Shown one piece after another: positions 9,249 through 18,933 of a stretch of 64,000 nucleotides of DNA. Positions within the stretch are counted from its first letter, which is position 1. The number at the start of each line of letters is the position of its first letter. Position numbers and translations under genes: made by a program. Where the stretch lies: assembly GCF_900215155.1 (NCBI RefSeq), contig NZ_LT907980.1, forward strand, positions 2,790,001-2,854,000, read 5' to 3'. Below the pieces are notes generated by a model. It worked only from the letters and a program-made list of their open reading frames with translations, was not told the origin of the DNA and ran no database searches. Source of the stretch: Marinobacter sp. LV10R510-11A (GTDB lineage Bacteria > Pseudomonadota > Gammaproteobacteria > Pseudomonadales > Oleiphilaceae).

Positions 9249-10050
9249 CCAGTAAAACCCGCCCGCAACAAGCCCGAAATGCCATATTGATGTTCGTAGG
9301 CATGATGCTGGTCGCCCTCAACTTGCGCCCGGCATTGACAAGTGTCGGGCCAATTCTGAAAACCATCGGCGATAGCCTAGCGCTGTCATCCATAGGCCAG
9401 GGTGTACTCACAACACTGCCCGTGCTGCTTTTGGGCCTGGCAGCACCGATTGCCCCACGTGCCGCACGCAAACTCGGTATGGAGCGAGCGGTGCTGGTTG
9501 CACTCATAATCTTAGGCGTGGCACTGATCGCACGGCCCTACTTTGGGGCCAGCGGTCTATTCCTTGGTACTGCAGTGGCCGGGGGCTTGATCCGGTTACC
9601 GCTGGGCTAGCCCTGTCGGTATCCATTCTTACGCAGGTGCCAATGGCTATTGCAGCTCCTTGGATAGCCAGCCACATGCGCGATCAGCGATTTATGGTGG
9701 TGCTGGTGATGGTGGCAACGCTCGCCGGCCTGTGCGGCAGCATTTACGCGCCTATAGAAGGAGTCTGGCTGTGGGTGATTATATTGGGGCTAGGCCAAGG
9801 TGGCTCATTCAGCATAGCGCTCACGCTTCTTACCGTAAGAGCCCGGGATGCAGAAACCGCCGCGCGCTTATCAGGCATGGCGCAAAGCGTCGGCTATACC
9901 ATGGCGGCATTGGGGCCGCTATTTGTCGGTGTTTTGCATGAGAAGTTCGCCAGCTGGAACATTGCCGGCGCTTTCCTTGGCGTGATTGCCATTGGCGCTA
10001 TAGTTGCCGGGCTCGGAGCCGGTCGCAAGCTCTACGTACTGGATCAGTAA
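9245..10050 (+). pseudogene. Broken MFS transporter (CynX/NimT family)
   Basis: Two fragments in different frames. The first (9245-9610, 121 residues) has the family opening NLRPALTSVGPIL and about four helices, ending GTAVAGG. The second (in frame from about 9601 to 10050) starts with ALSVSILTQVPMAIAAPW and covers the C-terminal helices. Together they give about 270 residues against roughly 400 for intact family members, so about 130 central residues are missing as well as a frame change at about 9575-9600. A deletion rather than a single sequencing slip is the simplest explanation. The intact gene would have been translationally coupled to the AraC gene. Confidence 0.8.
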
Positions 10051-10071
10051 GTAGAGCCACAAGCACCACAG

Positions 10072-10308
10072 CTATTGCGTGCCATCACCTCGAACGCCCA
10101 ATCGGTCGAGATAAACATGCAGCTCTGCCTCGCTCATATCCACGTACTCAAGTACTCGGCCGTAGAGCATGACGGTGGGGACATTCCGCCCGCCCCTCTC
10201 TTTCTGGGTTTCATGTATCAGATACAGAATAAGCCGCTCGGTGCGCGTCAGGCCATCACGCACATCCGGAATAACGTCCAAAACGGTTTTCCATTCTTCA
10301 GGGCTCAT
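10072..10308 (-). CDS. Small hypothetical protein next to paaY
   Basis: 78 residues, acidic start (MSPEEWKTVLDVIPDVRDGL) and a mostly helical pattern around TRTERLILYLIHETQKE and SEAELHVYLDRLG. No domain recognised; the layout is vaguely like a small winged-helix fold, but that is only an impression. It begins 18 nt after the paaY stop on the same strand, with a GGAA ribosome site, so it is probably co-transcribed with paaY. Confidence 0.6.
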   Translation of the reverse strand: MSPEEWKTVLDVIPDVRDGLTRTERLILYLIHETQKERGGRNVPTVMLYGRVLEYVDMSEAELHVYLDRLGVRGDGTQ

Positions 10309-10326
10309 ATCGGTTCCGCTCGGGGG

Positions 10327-10917
10327 CTACTGGTCTTTCAAACCATGCTCACCAATTTGCAATGTCGGCCTATCCACATCCACCTGTTCTAACGGCGAGC
10401 ATTCCCTCATATTTTCCAAGCACCGTTTTGTCAGTGTCTGGTACTCCTGGGTGCCGCGCTGCTTCCAGCTGACTTCTTTATCACTCAGCTGGCGCAGCAC
10501 CTTGGCTGGCGAGCCCACTATCAAAGAGGCTGGCTCACACGTGAAGCCACTTTTTACGAACGCTGCAGCACCCACGATGGATTTGGTCGCTATAACGGCT
10601 TCGTCCATGACGACGGCATTCATCCCCACCATGGCGTCTTCTTCTATCACACAGCCGTGCAATACAGCGCCATGACCTATGTGGCCGTTGCGACGAATTA
10701 TCGCATCGCGCCCAGGAAACGCATGCACCACGCAGGTGTCTTGCAGGTTTGCGCCCTGCTCCATCACGACACGGCCAAAATCACCGCGTAGAGATGCACA
10801 GGGTCCAACGTAGCAATCCGGCCCCACGTGTACATCGCCAATAAGCACGGCGGTGGGGTGTATGTATGCCGAAGGATGAACCACGGGAGTCACACCATCA
10901 ATCCGGTAACAGGGCAT
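10327..10917 (-). CDS. paaY: PaaY-type gamma-carbonic-anhydrase-fold thioesterase
   Basis: 196 residues of left-handed beta-helix built from hexapeptide repeats (for example VHPSAYIHPTAVLIGDVHVG and HIGHGAVLHGCVIEEDAMVG), with the metal-binding histidines of the gamma-carbonic anhydrase fold. PaaY proteins are known to hydrolyse dead-end CoA thioesters of the phenylacetate pathway. The ATG has AGGAG 7 nt upstream. It is divergent from paaG, across a 412-bp gap that carries a paa operator. Confidence 0.88.
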   Translation of the reverse strand: MPCYRIDGVTPVVHPSAYIHPTAVLIGDVHVGPDCYVGPCASLRGDFGRVVMEQGANLQDTCVVHAFPGRDAIIRRNGHIGHGAVLHGCVIEEDAMVGMNAVVMDEAVIATKSIVGAAAFVKSGFTCEPASLIVGSPAKVLRQLSDKEVSWKQRGTQEYQTLTKRCLENMRECSPLEQVDVDRPTLQIGEHGLKDQ

Positions 10918-11329
10918 AAAATGCTCCTTTTAACATGTTTGTTTTTTTGTACTTTAAGGCACTTCCTTGTATCGGAACAGATAATACACAACTCACAAGG
11001 TGATGAGAGCCAACAGAGCGTCTTTCATCTTTTTTAAGACTAAAGGCTTACAAATAAAATTACTATAAAAATCATGAATCTACAGGAATCCACGTTGGGC
11101 TCTCAGCAACGTGATACAAAAACCCGGCTTCTGATTCTTGACCGGTATCAATTCAAACCTATACTCTTTCCTGAAATCAGTGGGGCGGAACATCCCCCTG
11201 CGAAAGCCGCCTTGATAACCATCAGGCCTTACCGGCAAACCACTAAAACAACGAAATGCCGCAGCAAACGTAAGCCAGAGTTTTCCGGGTGCTAAGCCCG
11301 GGTTCCATTGCTATCACAAGGATTTTTCC
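10918..11329. other. 412-bp intergenic region between paaY and paaG
   Basis: No convincing gene. It holds the paaY ribosome site at its left end, an AT-rich stretch (10930-11080), and the operator and promoter of paaG at 11112-11165. A small open frame at 11074-11295 overlaps the promoter and has no recognisable features, so it is not called. Confidence 0.6.
11112..11165 (+). promoter_or_regulatory. paaG promoter with PaaX-type operator
   Basis: Inverted repeat TGATAC (11112-11117), 27 nt, GTATCA (11145-11150). Over it lies a sigma-70-like promoter: -35 TTGACC (11138-11143), 16-nt spacer, -10 TATACT (11160-11165). The same operator arms and the same promoter offset recur at 16718 and, on the other strand, 28209. 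The -35 falls inside the operator, as expected for repression. PaaX as binder is inferred from the neighbouring paaX gene. Confidence 0.72.
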
Positions 11330-12121
11330 ATGACTGAGCAGAGTGTGCTTCTCGATATCGATCAGGGCATTGCCAAAGTCACCCTGAATCGCCCAAAGAG
11401 CCTCAACAGCTTTAACGTTGAAATGCATGAAGAGATGCGCGCTGCGCTAAAAACCATCCGCAACGATCACACTGTGCGGGTCATGCTGCTTACTGGTAAT
11501 GGCCGCGGTTTCTGTGCCGGCCAGGATTTGTCGGATCGGAGCGTAAAGCCTGGCGCCGAGGCACCGGATTTAGGTTTCTCCATCGAAACCTACTACAACC
11601 CGCTGCTGCAGGCGATTCGAGATCTGCCCATGCCGGTGATTTGTGCGGTAAATGGCGTGGCCGCCGGCGCAGGCGCGAACATTGCCCTGGCCTGTGACAT
11701 CACGTTGGCAGCACGCTCCGCTAACTTTGTTCAGGCCTTTTGCAAGATTGGCCTTATTCCCGACTCGGGCGGTACTTGGACCCTACCGCGCGCAGTAGGA
11801 ATGGCTCGAGCAAAAGGCCTGGCCTTATTGGGTGACAAGCTGAGCGCTGAAAAGGCGGAACAGTGGGGCATGATTTGGCAGTGCGTAGAAGACGACGCCC
11901 TGCAGGATGAAGCCATGAAACTGGCCCGTCATTTCTCCACCCAGCCCACCAAAGGCCTAGCAATGATCAAGCGTGCCCTTCACGCCAGCGCCAACAACAG
12001 CTTTGAAGAACAATCATTAATGGAACGGGATCTGCAGCGACTGGCGGGGCGCACCGACGACTACCGTGAAGGCGTGGCTGCCTTCATGGAAAAGCGCGCA
12101 CCCGAATTCAAGGGGAAATAA
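11330..12121 (+). CDS. paaG: PaaG, 1,2-epoxyphenylacetyl-CoA isomerase (crotonase fold)
   Basis: Converts the ring epoxide of phenylacetyl-CoA to the oxepin-CoA and also isomerises later double bonds. 263 residues of the crotonase superfamily. The two hydratase glutamates are absent (the positions fall in GAGANIAL and ANFVQAF), while Asp145 in GLIPDSGGTW matches the aspartate used by PaaG-type isomerases. First gene of a tightly packed run paaG-paaH-paaI-paaJ: 2-nt gap to paaH, then 4-nt overlaps. No separate paaF hydratase gene is seen in this run. Confidence 0.92.
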   Translation: MTEQSVLLDIDQGIAKVTLNRPKSLNSFNVEMHEEMRAALKTIRNDHTVRVMLLTGNGRGFCAGQDLSDRSVKPGAEAPDLGFSIETYYNPLLQAIRDLPMPVICAVNGVAAGAGANIALACDITLAARSANFVQAFCKIGLIPDSGGTWTLPRAVGMARAKGLALLGDKLSAEKAEQWGMIWQCVEDDALQDEAMKLARHFSTQPTKGLAMIKRALHASANNSFEEQSLMERDLQRLAGRTDDYREGVAAFMEKRAPEFKGK

Positions 12122-12123
12122 GC

Positions 12124-13644
12124 ATGCAACCACTCGCCACCGACACCCCCGTTGCCGTTATCGGCGCCGGTGCCATGGGCTCCGGCATTGCGCAGGTAGC
12201 TGCACAAGCAGGCCACCGAGTATTCCTACTCGATCAGCGCGAGGGTGCCGCCGAGGCAGGCCGTCAAAGCGTCGCCAAACAGCTGCAGCGTCGGATTGAT
12301 AAGGGAAAGATGGAGCAATCCACGCTGGACGCACTTCTGGACCGTATCAAACCGATTAACGAACTTAGTGAGCTTGCAGGCGCTGGCCTGGTGATCGAGG
12401 CCATCGTTGAAGATCTCGATATCAAACGTAGCTTGCTGGCCGGTCTTGAGGACGTTTGCGGAGAGAAAACCATTCTGGCCACCAATACTTCGTCCATATC
12501 TGTAACGGCCTTGGGTGCAAACATGAAGCACCCCGAGCGCCTGGTGGGCATGCACTTTTTTAACCCGGCGCCCCTCATGGCACTGGTAGAAGTCATCAAA
12601 GGTTTGGCCACTAGCAACGAGATTGCCCAAAGCGTTTACGCGACTGCCGCTCAGTGGGGAAAGAAGCCCGTTACTGCCACGTCTACACCTGGTTTTATTG
12701 TTAACCGGGTAGCACGACCTTTTTATGCCGAAAGCCTGCGCCTACTGCAGGAACAAGCAACGGACAGCGCAACACTCGACGCCATCCTGCGCGAAGCAGG
12801 CAGCTTTCGTATGGGGCCGTTTGAGCTGACTGATCTTATCGGCCACGACGTGAACTACGCAGTAACCTCCTCAGTTTTTAATTCCTACTACCAAGACACT
12901 CGTTTTCTGCCTTCTCTGGTTCAGAAAGAGCTGGTGGATGCTGGCCGGTTAGGCCGCAAGAGTGGCCAGGGCTTTTATAGCTACGCCGAAGGCGCGCAAA
13001 AACCTGAGCCTGCAACCGCCGAAGCCGCGAGCTGCGATGCAGACGCTCTCATTGTGGAAGGCAACCCGGGCCCACTGGCAGCACTGGTTACTCGCCTGAG
13101 CGAAAGCGGCCTCAACGTCATCGAGCGCGACGGCCCTGGCCGCCTGTGCTTTGGCGATGCCGTACTGGCACTCACCGATGGCCGCATGGCTACCGAGCGT
13201 GCTGCGGCTGAAGCCTGCAACAACCTTATTTTGCTGGACCTGGCGTTTGATTACAGCAAGGCCAGCCGCCTAGCTATTGCCGCGGCAGATCAAGCGCCCG
13301 CACAGGCGGTGAACGACGCCTGCGCTCTGCTGCAAAAAGCTGGCATTGCCGTAAGCCACATCGCCGACCGACCGGGCCTAGTGGTTATGCGCACTGTTGC
13401 CACCTTGGCTAATGAAGCCGCCGACGCCGCCTTGTACGGCGTGGCGTCTATCAGTGATATCGACCTAGCCATGAAAGCCGGCCTGAACTACCCGGAAGGC
13501 CCGCTGCGCTGGAGCGATAACTTAGGGTTCAGCCTGCTGCACACAGTACTGACACACATCCAACAGAGTTACGGCGAAGACCGCTACCGGCCGGCGCTGC
13601 TGTTGCGGAAAAACCGGTTTGCCGAAAAGGGGTTCTATTCATGA
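12124..13644 (+). CDS. paaH: PaaH, 3-hydroxyadipyl-CoA dehydrogenase
   Basis: NAD-dependent oxidation of 3-hydroxyadipyl-CoA to 3-oxoadipyl-CoA. 506 residues: Rossmann nucleotide site GAGAMGSG (14-21), the catalytic histidine segment GMHFFNP (His144), and two C-terminal 3-hydroxyacyl-CoA dehydrogenase domains, the usual long form of PaaH. Starts right after paaG and overlaps paaI by 4 nt. Confidence 0.93.
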   Translation: MQPLATDTPVAVIGAGAMGSGIAQVAAQAGHRVFLLDQREGAAEAGRQSVAKQLQRRIDKGKMEQSTLDALLDRIKPINELSELAGAGLVIEAIVEDLDIKRSLLAGLEDVCGEKTILATNTSSISVTALGANMKHPERLVGMHFFNPAPLMALVEVIKGLATSNEIAQSVYATAAQWGKKPVTATSTPGFIVNRVARPFYAESLRLLQEQATDSATLDAILREAGSFRMGPFELTDLIGHDVNYAVTSSVFNSYYQDTRFLPSLVQKELVDAGRLGRKSGQGFYSYAEGAQKPEPATAEAASCDADALIVEGNPGPLAALVTRLSESGLNVIERDGPGRLCFGDAVLALTDGRMATERAAAEACNNLILLDLAFDYSKASRLAIAAADQAPAQAVNDACALLQKAGIAVSHIADRPGLVVMRTVATLANEAADAALYGVASISDIDLAMKAGLNYPEGPLRWSDNLGFSLLHTVLTHIQQSYGEDRYRPALLLRKNRFAEKGFYS

Positions 13645-14099
13645 GCAACGAGCACCACGCACCCGATGCGCAAAAATTGGCGCAAGACTGCGCCGAATCT
13701 ATGTACGAGCGGGATCAAGCCAGCCGTAACCTCGGCATGAAGATTACCCACGTAGCCCCAGGCAAAGCCACGGTCATCATGCCAGTCACCGGTACCATGA
13801 TTCAGGGCCACGGCTCCTGCCATGGCGGTTACCTGTTTACCCTGGCCGACTCGGCGTTTGCTTTTGCCTGCAATAGCTACAACAAGGCCACCGTCGCATC
13901 TGGCTGTTCCATTGAGTACATGTTCGGCGCCCGTGAAGGCGATGTGCTTACCGCCAACGCGGTTGAGCAATCTCGCGGCAACCGCACCGGTGTGTACGAC
14001 ATTACCCTCACCAATCAAAATGGCCATGTGATAGCCCTATTTCGCGGCAAGTCTTACCAAGTACGTGGCGAAGTCATTCAGTCGGAGACCGATCAATGA
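13641..14099 (+). CDS. paaI: PaaI, hydroxyphenylacetyl-CoA thioesterase
   Basis: 152-residue hot-dog thioesterase that releases CoA from blocked pathway intermediates. The family segment [19 protein letters not shown] holds Asp70, at the place of the catalytic aspartate of PaaI enzymes. Overlaps both neighbours by 4 nt (ATGA), so it is translationally coupled to paaH and paaJ. Confidence 0.93.
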   Translation: MSNEHHAPDAQKLAQDCAESMYERDQASRNLGMKITHVAPGKATVIMPVTGTMIQGHGSCHGGYLFTLADSAFAFACNSYNKATVASGCSIEYMFGAREGDVLTANAVEQSRGNRTGVYDITLTNQNGHVIALFRGKSYQVRGEVIQSETDQ

Positions 14100-15346
14100 G
14101 TAACGATAAACGCTTGCAAGATGCCTACATCGTAGACGCAGTACGCACACCCATTGGCCGCTACGGCGGCGCTCTAGCAACCGTACGCGCCGACGACCTG
14201 GGCGCTATTCCCATGAAAGCACTGAAAGACCGGTACAGCGACTTGGATTGGGCGGCCATAGACGACGTACTTTACGGGTGCGCCAACCAGGCTGGTGAAG
14301 ACAACCGCGACGTAGCCCGCATGTCACTGCTATTGGCTGGTTTGCCGGTTGATGTGCCGGGATGCACCCTCAACCGCCTGTGTGGCTCCGGTATGGACGC
14401 CATTGGCAGCGCCGCCCGTGCATTGCGCACGGGCGAAGCCGGCCTAATGCTGGCTGGCGGCGTGGAGTCTATGTCTCGCGCGCCTTTTGTGATGGGCAAA
14501 GCGGATTCTGCTTTCAGCCGCAAAGCAGACATGTTCGACACCACCATTGGCTGGCGCTTTGTGAATCCGCTACTGAAAAAGCAGTACGGCATTGATTCCA
14601 TGCCAGAGACCGCCGAGAACGTCGCCGCCGATTTCAGTATCGCCCGGGAAGACCAGGACGCCTTCGCCCTGCGCAGCCAGCAACGCACCGCTGCCGCTCA
14701 GAAAGCGGGCCGTTTTGACAACGAAATCGTGCCAGTGAGCGTACCCCGTCGCAAGCAGGATCCACTGATTGTTGATACCGACGAACACCCCCGGGAAACC
14801 AGCTTGGAAAAGCTCGCCAGCCTTGGAACGCCCTTCCGTGATGGCGGCAGCATCACCGCGGGCAACGCCTCCGGGGTAAACGACGGTGCCTGCGCCCTAT
14901 TGCTGGCCAGTGGCGATGCCCTGAAGCAGCACAACCTCAAGCCGCGCGCCCGAGTGGTTGCCATGGCCACCGTCGGTGTTGAGCCGCGCATTATGGGCAT
15001 GGGCCCAGCGCCCGCCACCCGCAAGGTGCTGAAGACCGCCGGCCTAGAATTGGCCGACATGGACGTAATTGAGCTAAACGAAGCTTTTGCTGCTCAGGCG
15101 CTAGCCGTGCTGCGTGATTTAGGCCTGCCGGATGATGCCGAACACGTAAACCCCAATGGCGGAGCTATTGCCCTCGGGCACCCGCTGGGCATGAGCGGTG
15201 CACGCCTGGTAACCACTGCGCTGAACGAACTGGAGCGCCGCCATCAGCAGGGCCAGCGCGCCCGCTATGCGTTGTGCACCATGTGCATCGGTGTAGGACA
15301 GGGCATTGCGCTGATTATCGAGCGCGTAGACAGCGCTGAATACTAA
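14096..15346 (+). CDS. paaJ: PaaJ, 3-oxoadipyl-CoA / 3-oxo-5,6-dehydrosuberyl-CoA thiolase
   Basis: Thiolytic cleavage that releases acetyl-CoA and succinyl-CoA at the end of the pathway. 416 residues with all thiolase landmarks: nucleophile Cys96 in [11 protein letters not shown], His362 in GHPLGMSG and Cys397 in CIGVGQG. The opening [17 protein letters not shown] is typical of PaaJ/PcaF-type enzymes. PcaF-type beta-ketoadipyl-CoA thiolase is the closest alternative; the paa context decides. Confidence 0.92.
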   Translation: MSNDKRLQDAYIVDAVRTPIGRYGGALATVRADDLGAIPMKALKDRYSDLDWAAIDDVLYGCANQAGEDNRDVARMSLLLAGLPVDVPGCTLNRLCGSGMDAIGSAARALRTGEAGLMLAGGVESMSRAPFVMGKADSAFSRKADMFDTTIGWRFVNPLLKKQYGIDSMPETAENVAADFSIAREDQDAFALRSQQRTAAAQKAGRFDNEIVPVSVPRRKQDPLIVDTDEHPRETSLEKLASLGTPFRDGGSITAGNASGVNDGACALLLASGDALKQHNLKPRARVVAMATVGVEPRIMGMGPAPATRKVLKTAGLELADMDVIELNEAFAAQALAVLRDLGLPDDAEHVNPNGGAIALGHPLGMSGARLVTTALNELERRHQQGQRARYALCTMCIGVGQGIALIIERVDSAEY

Positions 15347-15394
15347 GCTGACCCGGCAGCAAGCCAGGGCAACAAGAACAACACAGGAAAAACC

Positions 15395-16702
15395 ATGAAT
15401 CTACCCATGCAAAAAGTTGGAAAGTTGGACCGGATGGAAACTGCCAGCGTGGACGAATTGCGCCACGAGCAGCTTCAACGCCTGCGTTGGAGCGTTTGGC
15501 ATGCCTATACGAACGTGCCTCATTACCGCAATGCTTTTGACGCCATTGGCCTGAAGCCGATGGACATCAACAGCTTGGAAGATATCGACAGGATTCCCTT
15601 CACCGGAAAAGACGACCTTCGGGAGAACTACCCGTTCAACATGTTCGCAGTGCCCATGAAAAAAGTCGTCCGGGTACACGCCTCAAGCGGCACCACCGGC
15701 AAACCCACCGTCGTGGGCTACACCCAGAGCGACATTGAAACCTGGGCCGACATTGTTGCCCGCTCCATCCGCGCCGGTGGCGGCAGCGCCGGAGACAAGA
15801 TTCATATTGCATACGGCTACGGCCTGTTCACCGGCGGACTCGGTGCCCACTACGGCGCCGAGCGTCTGGGCTGCACGGTCATTCCTATGTCGGGCGGGCA
15901 AACCGAGAAACAGGTTCAGCTGATCAAAGACTTTGAGCCCGACATCATCATGGTCACGCCTTCCTACATGCTGAACATCGCGGATGAAATGGATCGACAG
16001 GGCGTTGACCCCAGAAAATTGCCATTGCGACTGGGCATTTTCGGTGCTGAGCCTTGGACGAACGAGATGCGCATAGAACTGGAAGACAGGCTCGGCATTC
16101 AGGCGCTAGACATCTACGGCCTGTCTGAAGTGATGGGGCCGGGCGTTGGTATGGAGTGTCTTGAAACCAAAGACGGCCCGACCATCTGGGAAGACCATTT
16201 CTATCCGGAAATTGTCAATCCTGATACCGGTGAAGTGCTGCCCGACGGCGAATACGGCGAACTGGTGTTCACCTCGCTTACCAAAGTAGCCATGCCGGTT
16301 CTGCGTTACCGCACACGCGATCTCACTCGCCTGCTACCCGGCACGGCACGGCCTATGCGCCGCATCGACAAAATCACAGGTCGCAGCGACGACATGCTGA
16401 TTATCCGTGGCGTGAACGTATTCCCAACCCAGATTGAAGAGCAAGTGCTGAAGTGCCGTGCGCTGGCACCTCATTACGAAATTGAGGTGTACAAGAAAGG
16501 CAACCTGGACTGCGTGGATGTACGAGTAGAGCTGAAAGTAGGCGCCGAAGGTGCAGATGCCAAGGAGCACGCGGCTAAAGAATTGAGCCACCACATCAAA
16601 TCCTACATAGGCATCAGCACCACAGTGCTGGTGCAGGATGCTGGCACCCTCAGCCGCTCTGAGGGCAAGGCCAAGCGGGTATTTGATCGTCGCAAAGAGT
16701 AG
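15395..16702 (+). CDS. paaK: PaaK, phenylacetate-CoA ligase
   Basis: First step of the pathway: ATP-dependent formation of phenylacetyl-CoA, which is also the inducer that relieves PaaX repression. 435 residues, the short PaaK form of adenylating ligases, with P-loop SSGTTGKPTV (97-106), the aspartate motif around RTRDLTRLL and the C-terminal segment GKAKRVFDRR. It lies 48 nt after paaJ and ends upstream of the paaA promoter. Confidence 0.94.
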   Translation: MNLPMQKVGKLDRMETASVDELRHEQLQRLRWSVWHAYTNVPHYRNAFDAIGLKPMDINSLEDIDRIPFTGKDDLRENYPFNMFAVPMKKVVRVHASSGTTGKPTVVGYTQSDIETWADIVARSIRAGGGSAGDKIHIAYGYGLFTGGLGAHYGAERLGCTVIPMSGGQTEKQVQLIKDFEPDIIMVTPSYMLNIADEMDRQGVDPRKLPLRLGIFGAEPWTNEMRIELEDRLGIQALDIYGLSEVMGPGVGMECLETKDGPTIWEDHFYPEIVNPDTGEVLPDGEYGELVFTSLTKVAMPVLRYRTRDLTRLLPGTARPMRRIDKITGRSDDMLIIRGVNVFPTQIEEQVLKCRALAPHYEIEVYKKGNLDCVDVRVELKVGAEGADAKEHAAKELSHHIKSYIGISTTVLVQDAGTLSRSEGKAKRVFDRRKE

Positions 16703-16717
16703 ACCAACAGCCAGACA

Positions 16718-16764
16718 TGATACAGAATACGATTCCTTGATATTTATTCAGTATCATATAGTAT
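16718..16764 (+). promoter_or_regulatory. paaA promoter with PaaX-type operator
   Basis: Arms TGATACAGAAT (16718-16728) and ATTCAGTATCA (16746-16756) match as an inverted repeat in 10 of 11 positions; the core is TGATAC, 27 nt, GTATCA. Promoter elements: -35 TTGATA (16737-16742), 16-nt spacer, -10 TAGTAT (16759-16764), the same offset as at the other two sites. The transcript would start about 75 nt before paaA. Confidence 0.75.
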
Positions 16765-16844
16765 GAAGGTATCGCTCGTGATCCGTCACGGGCACTGCTG
16801 CTCTACGTCAGCAGACCAAACAAGCAAGATTTGGAGAGAGAGTT

Positions 16845-17834
16845 ATGTACGCACAGATGGTCGAGACCGGCACGAAGGGCCTCAAAACCCTAGAAGAAAT
16901 GTCTCCCGAAGAGCGAGCTTTCCAGGAAAAAGTGGACGCTGAAACCAAAATTGAAGCCAAGAACTGGATGCCTGAGGGTTATCGCAAAACGTTGATCCGC
17001 CAGATCTCCCAGCACGCCCATTCGGAAATTGTCGGCATGCTGCCGGAAGGCAACTGGCTTACCCGCGCGCCTACCCTCAAGCGCAAGCTGCAACTGATGG
17101 CCAAGATTCAGGACGAAGCGGGCCATGGCCTTTACCTTTACAGCGCTATGGAAACCTTGGGCGCGGACCGCGATGAGGAAGTTCAGAAGCTGCACGACGG
17201 TAAAGCCAAATACTCAACTATTTTCAACTACCCAACCCTGAACTGGGCCGACATGGGTGCGGTTGGCTGGCTGGTAGATGGCGCTGCCATCGTGACCCAG
17301 GTGGTATTGCAGCGTACGTCCTATGGCCCTTATGCCCGTGCCATGGTGCGCATCTGTAAGGAAGAAAGTTTTCACCAACGTCAGGGCTATCAGATTCTGC
17401 TCGACATGATGCGCGAGGGTACGCAAGAGCAGAAGGACATGGTGCAAGACGCCATTAACCGTCTGTGGTGGCCGGCGCTGATGATGTTCGGGCCACATGA
17501 TGATGATTCGCCCAACTCCCAGCAGTCCATGGTCTGGAAGATTAAGCGCAAGAGTAACGACGAACTGCGTCAGATGTTTATTGATCAGACCATTCCACAG
17601 CTCGAGTTCCTCGGCTGCACGCTGCCCGATCCGGATCTGAAGTGGAACGAAGAACGGGGTCACTACGACTTCGGCGATATCAACTGGAAAGAGTTCTACA
17701 ACGTACTCAAAGGCGATGGCCCCTGCAATCATGAGCGACTCGCTACCCGACGCAACGCAATTGACGGAGGTGCCTGGGTACGGGAAGCCGCCGTTGCCTA
17801 TGCCAAAAAACAAAAACAACGCGCTGCCGCATAA
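16845..17834 (+). CDS. paaA: PaaA, catalytic subunit of phenylacetyl-CoA 1,2-epoxidase
   Basis: Di-iron subunit of the PaaABCE multicomponent monooxygenase, which uses O2 to epoxidise the ring of phenylacetyl-CoA. 329 residues, ferritin-like. The metal ligands are visible as Glu61, the EAGH motif (Glu91, His94), an aspartate in WLVDGAA and a second ExxH in EESFH. Ribosome site GGAGAGAG precedes the ATG. First gene of paaABCDEZ, behind its own promoter. Confidence 0.95.
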   Translation: MYAQMVETGTKGLKTLEEMSPEERAFQEKVDAETKIEAKNWMPEGYRKTLIRQISQHAHSEIVGMLPEGNWLTRAPTLKRKLQLMAKIQDEAGHGLYLYSAMETLGADRDEEVQKLHDGKAKYSTIFNYPTLNWADMGAVGWLVDGAAIVTQVVLQRTSYGPYARAMVRICKEESFHQRQGYQILLDMMREGTQEQKDMVQDAINRLWWPALMMFGPHDDDSPNSQQSMVWKIKRKSNDELRQMFIDQTIPQLEFLGCTLPDPDLKWNEERGHYDFGDINWKEFYNVLKGDGPCNHERLATRRNAIDGGAWVREAAVAYAKKQKQRAAA

Positions 17835-17849
17835 ACAGGAGAAATTGGT

Positions 17850-18131
17850 ATGTCTGAATGGCACCTTTACGAAGTATTCGTACGCAGCAAGCACGGCCTG
17901 AACCACAAACACGTAGGCAGTGTGCACGCAGCTGACAATGAAATGGCCATGGAAAACGCCCGCGAATTGTACACCCGTCGTAGCGAAGGGGTGAGCCTCT
18001 GGGTTGTTCCCTCTGAGGCGATTACGGCCTCCGCATCGGATGAGAAGGAAGTCTTGTTTGATCCGTCAGACGATAAAATTTACCGGCACGCTTCGTTTTA
18101 TGAGCTGCCCGACGAAGTCAACCAGATGTGA
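17850..18131 (+). CDS. paaB: PaaB, small subunit of phenylacetyl-CoA epoxidase
   Basis: 93 residues, the normal size of PaaB, which bridges PaaA-PaaC pairs in the complex. The opening SEWHLYEVFVRSKHGLNHKHVGS is a PaaB hallmark (broken here to its first part for family recognition), followed by DNEMAMENARELYTRR. Starts 15 nt after paaA with AGGAG upstream. Confidence 0.94.
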   Translation: MSEWHLYEVFVRSKHGLNHKHVGSVHAADNEMAMENARELYTRRSEGVSLWVVPSEAITASASDEKEVLFDPSDDKIYRHASFYELPDEVNQM

Positions 18132-18141
18132 GGAGCCTGTC

Positions 18142-18906
18142 ATGAGCAATCAACACGCATTGCAGGACTACCTGCTCCGCCTGGCGGATTCCGATATTAT
18201 TCTGAGCCAGCGTCTTTGTGAGCTGACCGGCAAAGCACCGGCTCTGGAAGAAGAACTGGCATTGACCAACGTCGCACTCGATCTGGTGGGCCAGGCTCGA
18301 CACTGGTACGAGTACGCAGCTGAACTGATTGACGACGGCCGCGACGCTGACAAACTCTGCTACCGCCGCGATGCTCACGAGTACCGCAACCTGCTGATGG
18401 TCGAGCAGCCGAACGAAGATTACGCCGTCACCATGGCGCGCCAGTTTTTCTTTGATATATGGCATTACTTCACCATGAAGAGTCTGGTGAATGCCCGCGA
18501 TGAGCGTATTGCTGGCATTGCGGCCAAAGCCGTGAAGGAAGCCACATACCACCTACGCCGCTCTTCGGAGTGGGTGCGGCGAATGGGCGATGGCACCGAG
18601 GAAAGCCACCGTCGCATTCAACATGCCTTTGATCTGTTGTGGCGCTTCACCGGTGAGTTGGTGACGCCAGATGACACCGACCACGCCATGTTTGAGGCCG
18701 GTATCGGCCCCGATCCTGAACAGCTGAAACAGGACTGGCTTGGCATGGTGCGCGAAGTCGCAGCACAGGCCACCCTGACAACCGGGGCCGAAGATGCCTG
18801 GATGTATATGGGCGGAAAGCGCGGCGAGCACACCGAGCACCTGGGATTCATTTTGGCCGAGATGCAGTTTTTGCAGCGCGCCTACCCAGATGCAACCACT
18901 TGGTAA
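18142..18906 (+). CDS. paaC: PaaC, structural subunit of phenylacetyl-CoA epoxidase
   Basis: Ferritin-like partner of PaaA without a functional metal centre in known homologues. The open frame extends back to 18004 over paaB, but the ATG at 18142 has GAGGAG close upstream and starts the family-typical sequence SNQHALQDYLLRLADSD, giving 254 residues. Helix motifs include VGQARHWYEYAAEL and RRSSEWVRRMGDGTEESHRR. The gap to paaB is 10 nt. Confidence 0.94.
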   Translation: MSNQHALQDYLLRLADSDIILSQRLCELTGKAPALEEELALTNVALDLVGQARHWYEYAAELIDDGRDADKLCYRRDAHEYRNLLMVEQPNEDYAVTMARQFFFDIWHYFTMKSLVNARDERIAGIAAKAVKEATYHLRRSSEWVRRMGDGTEESHRRIQHAFDLLWRFTGELVTPDDTDHAMFEAGIGPDPEQLKQDWLGMVREVAAQATLTTGAEDAWMYMGGKRGEHTEHLGFILAEMQFLQRAYPDATTW

Positions 18907-18933
18907 GTCTATTTGCTAACGGGAGAAGCTCCG

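Noticed and set aside
11074..11295. 73-codon ORF upstream of paaG
   Set aside because: It overlaps the operator and promoter of paaG and has no coding-like features.
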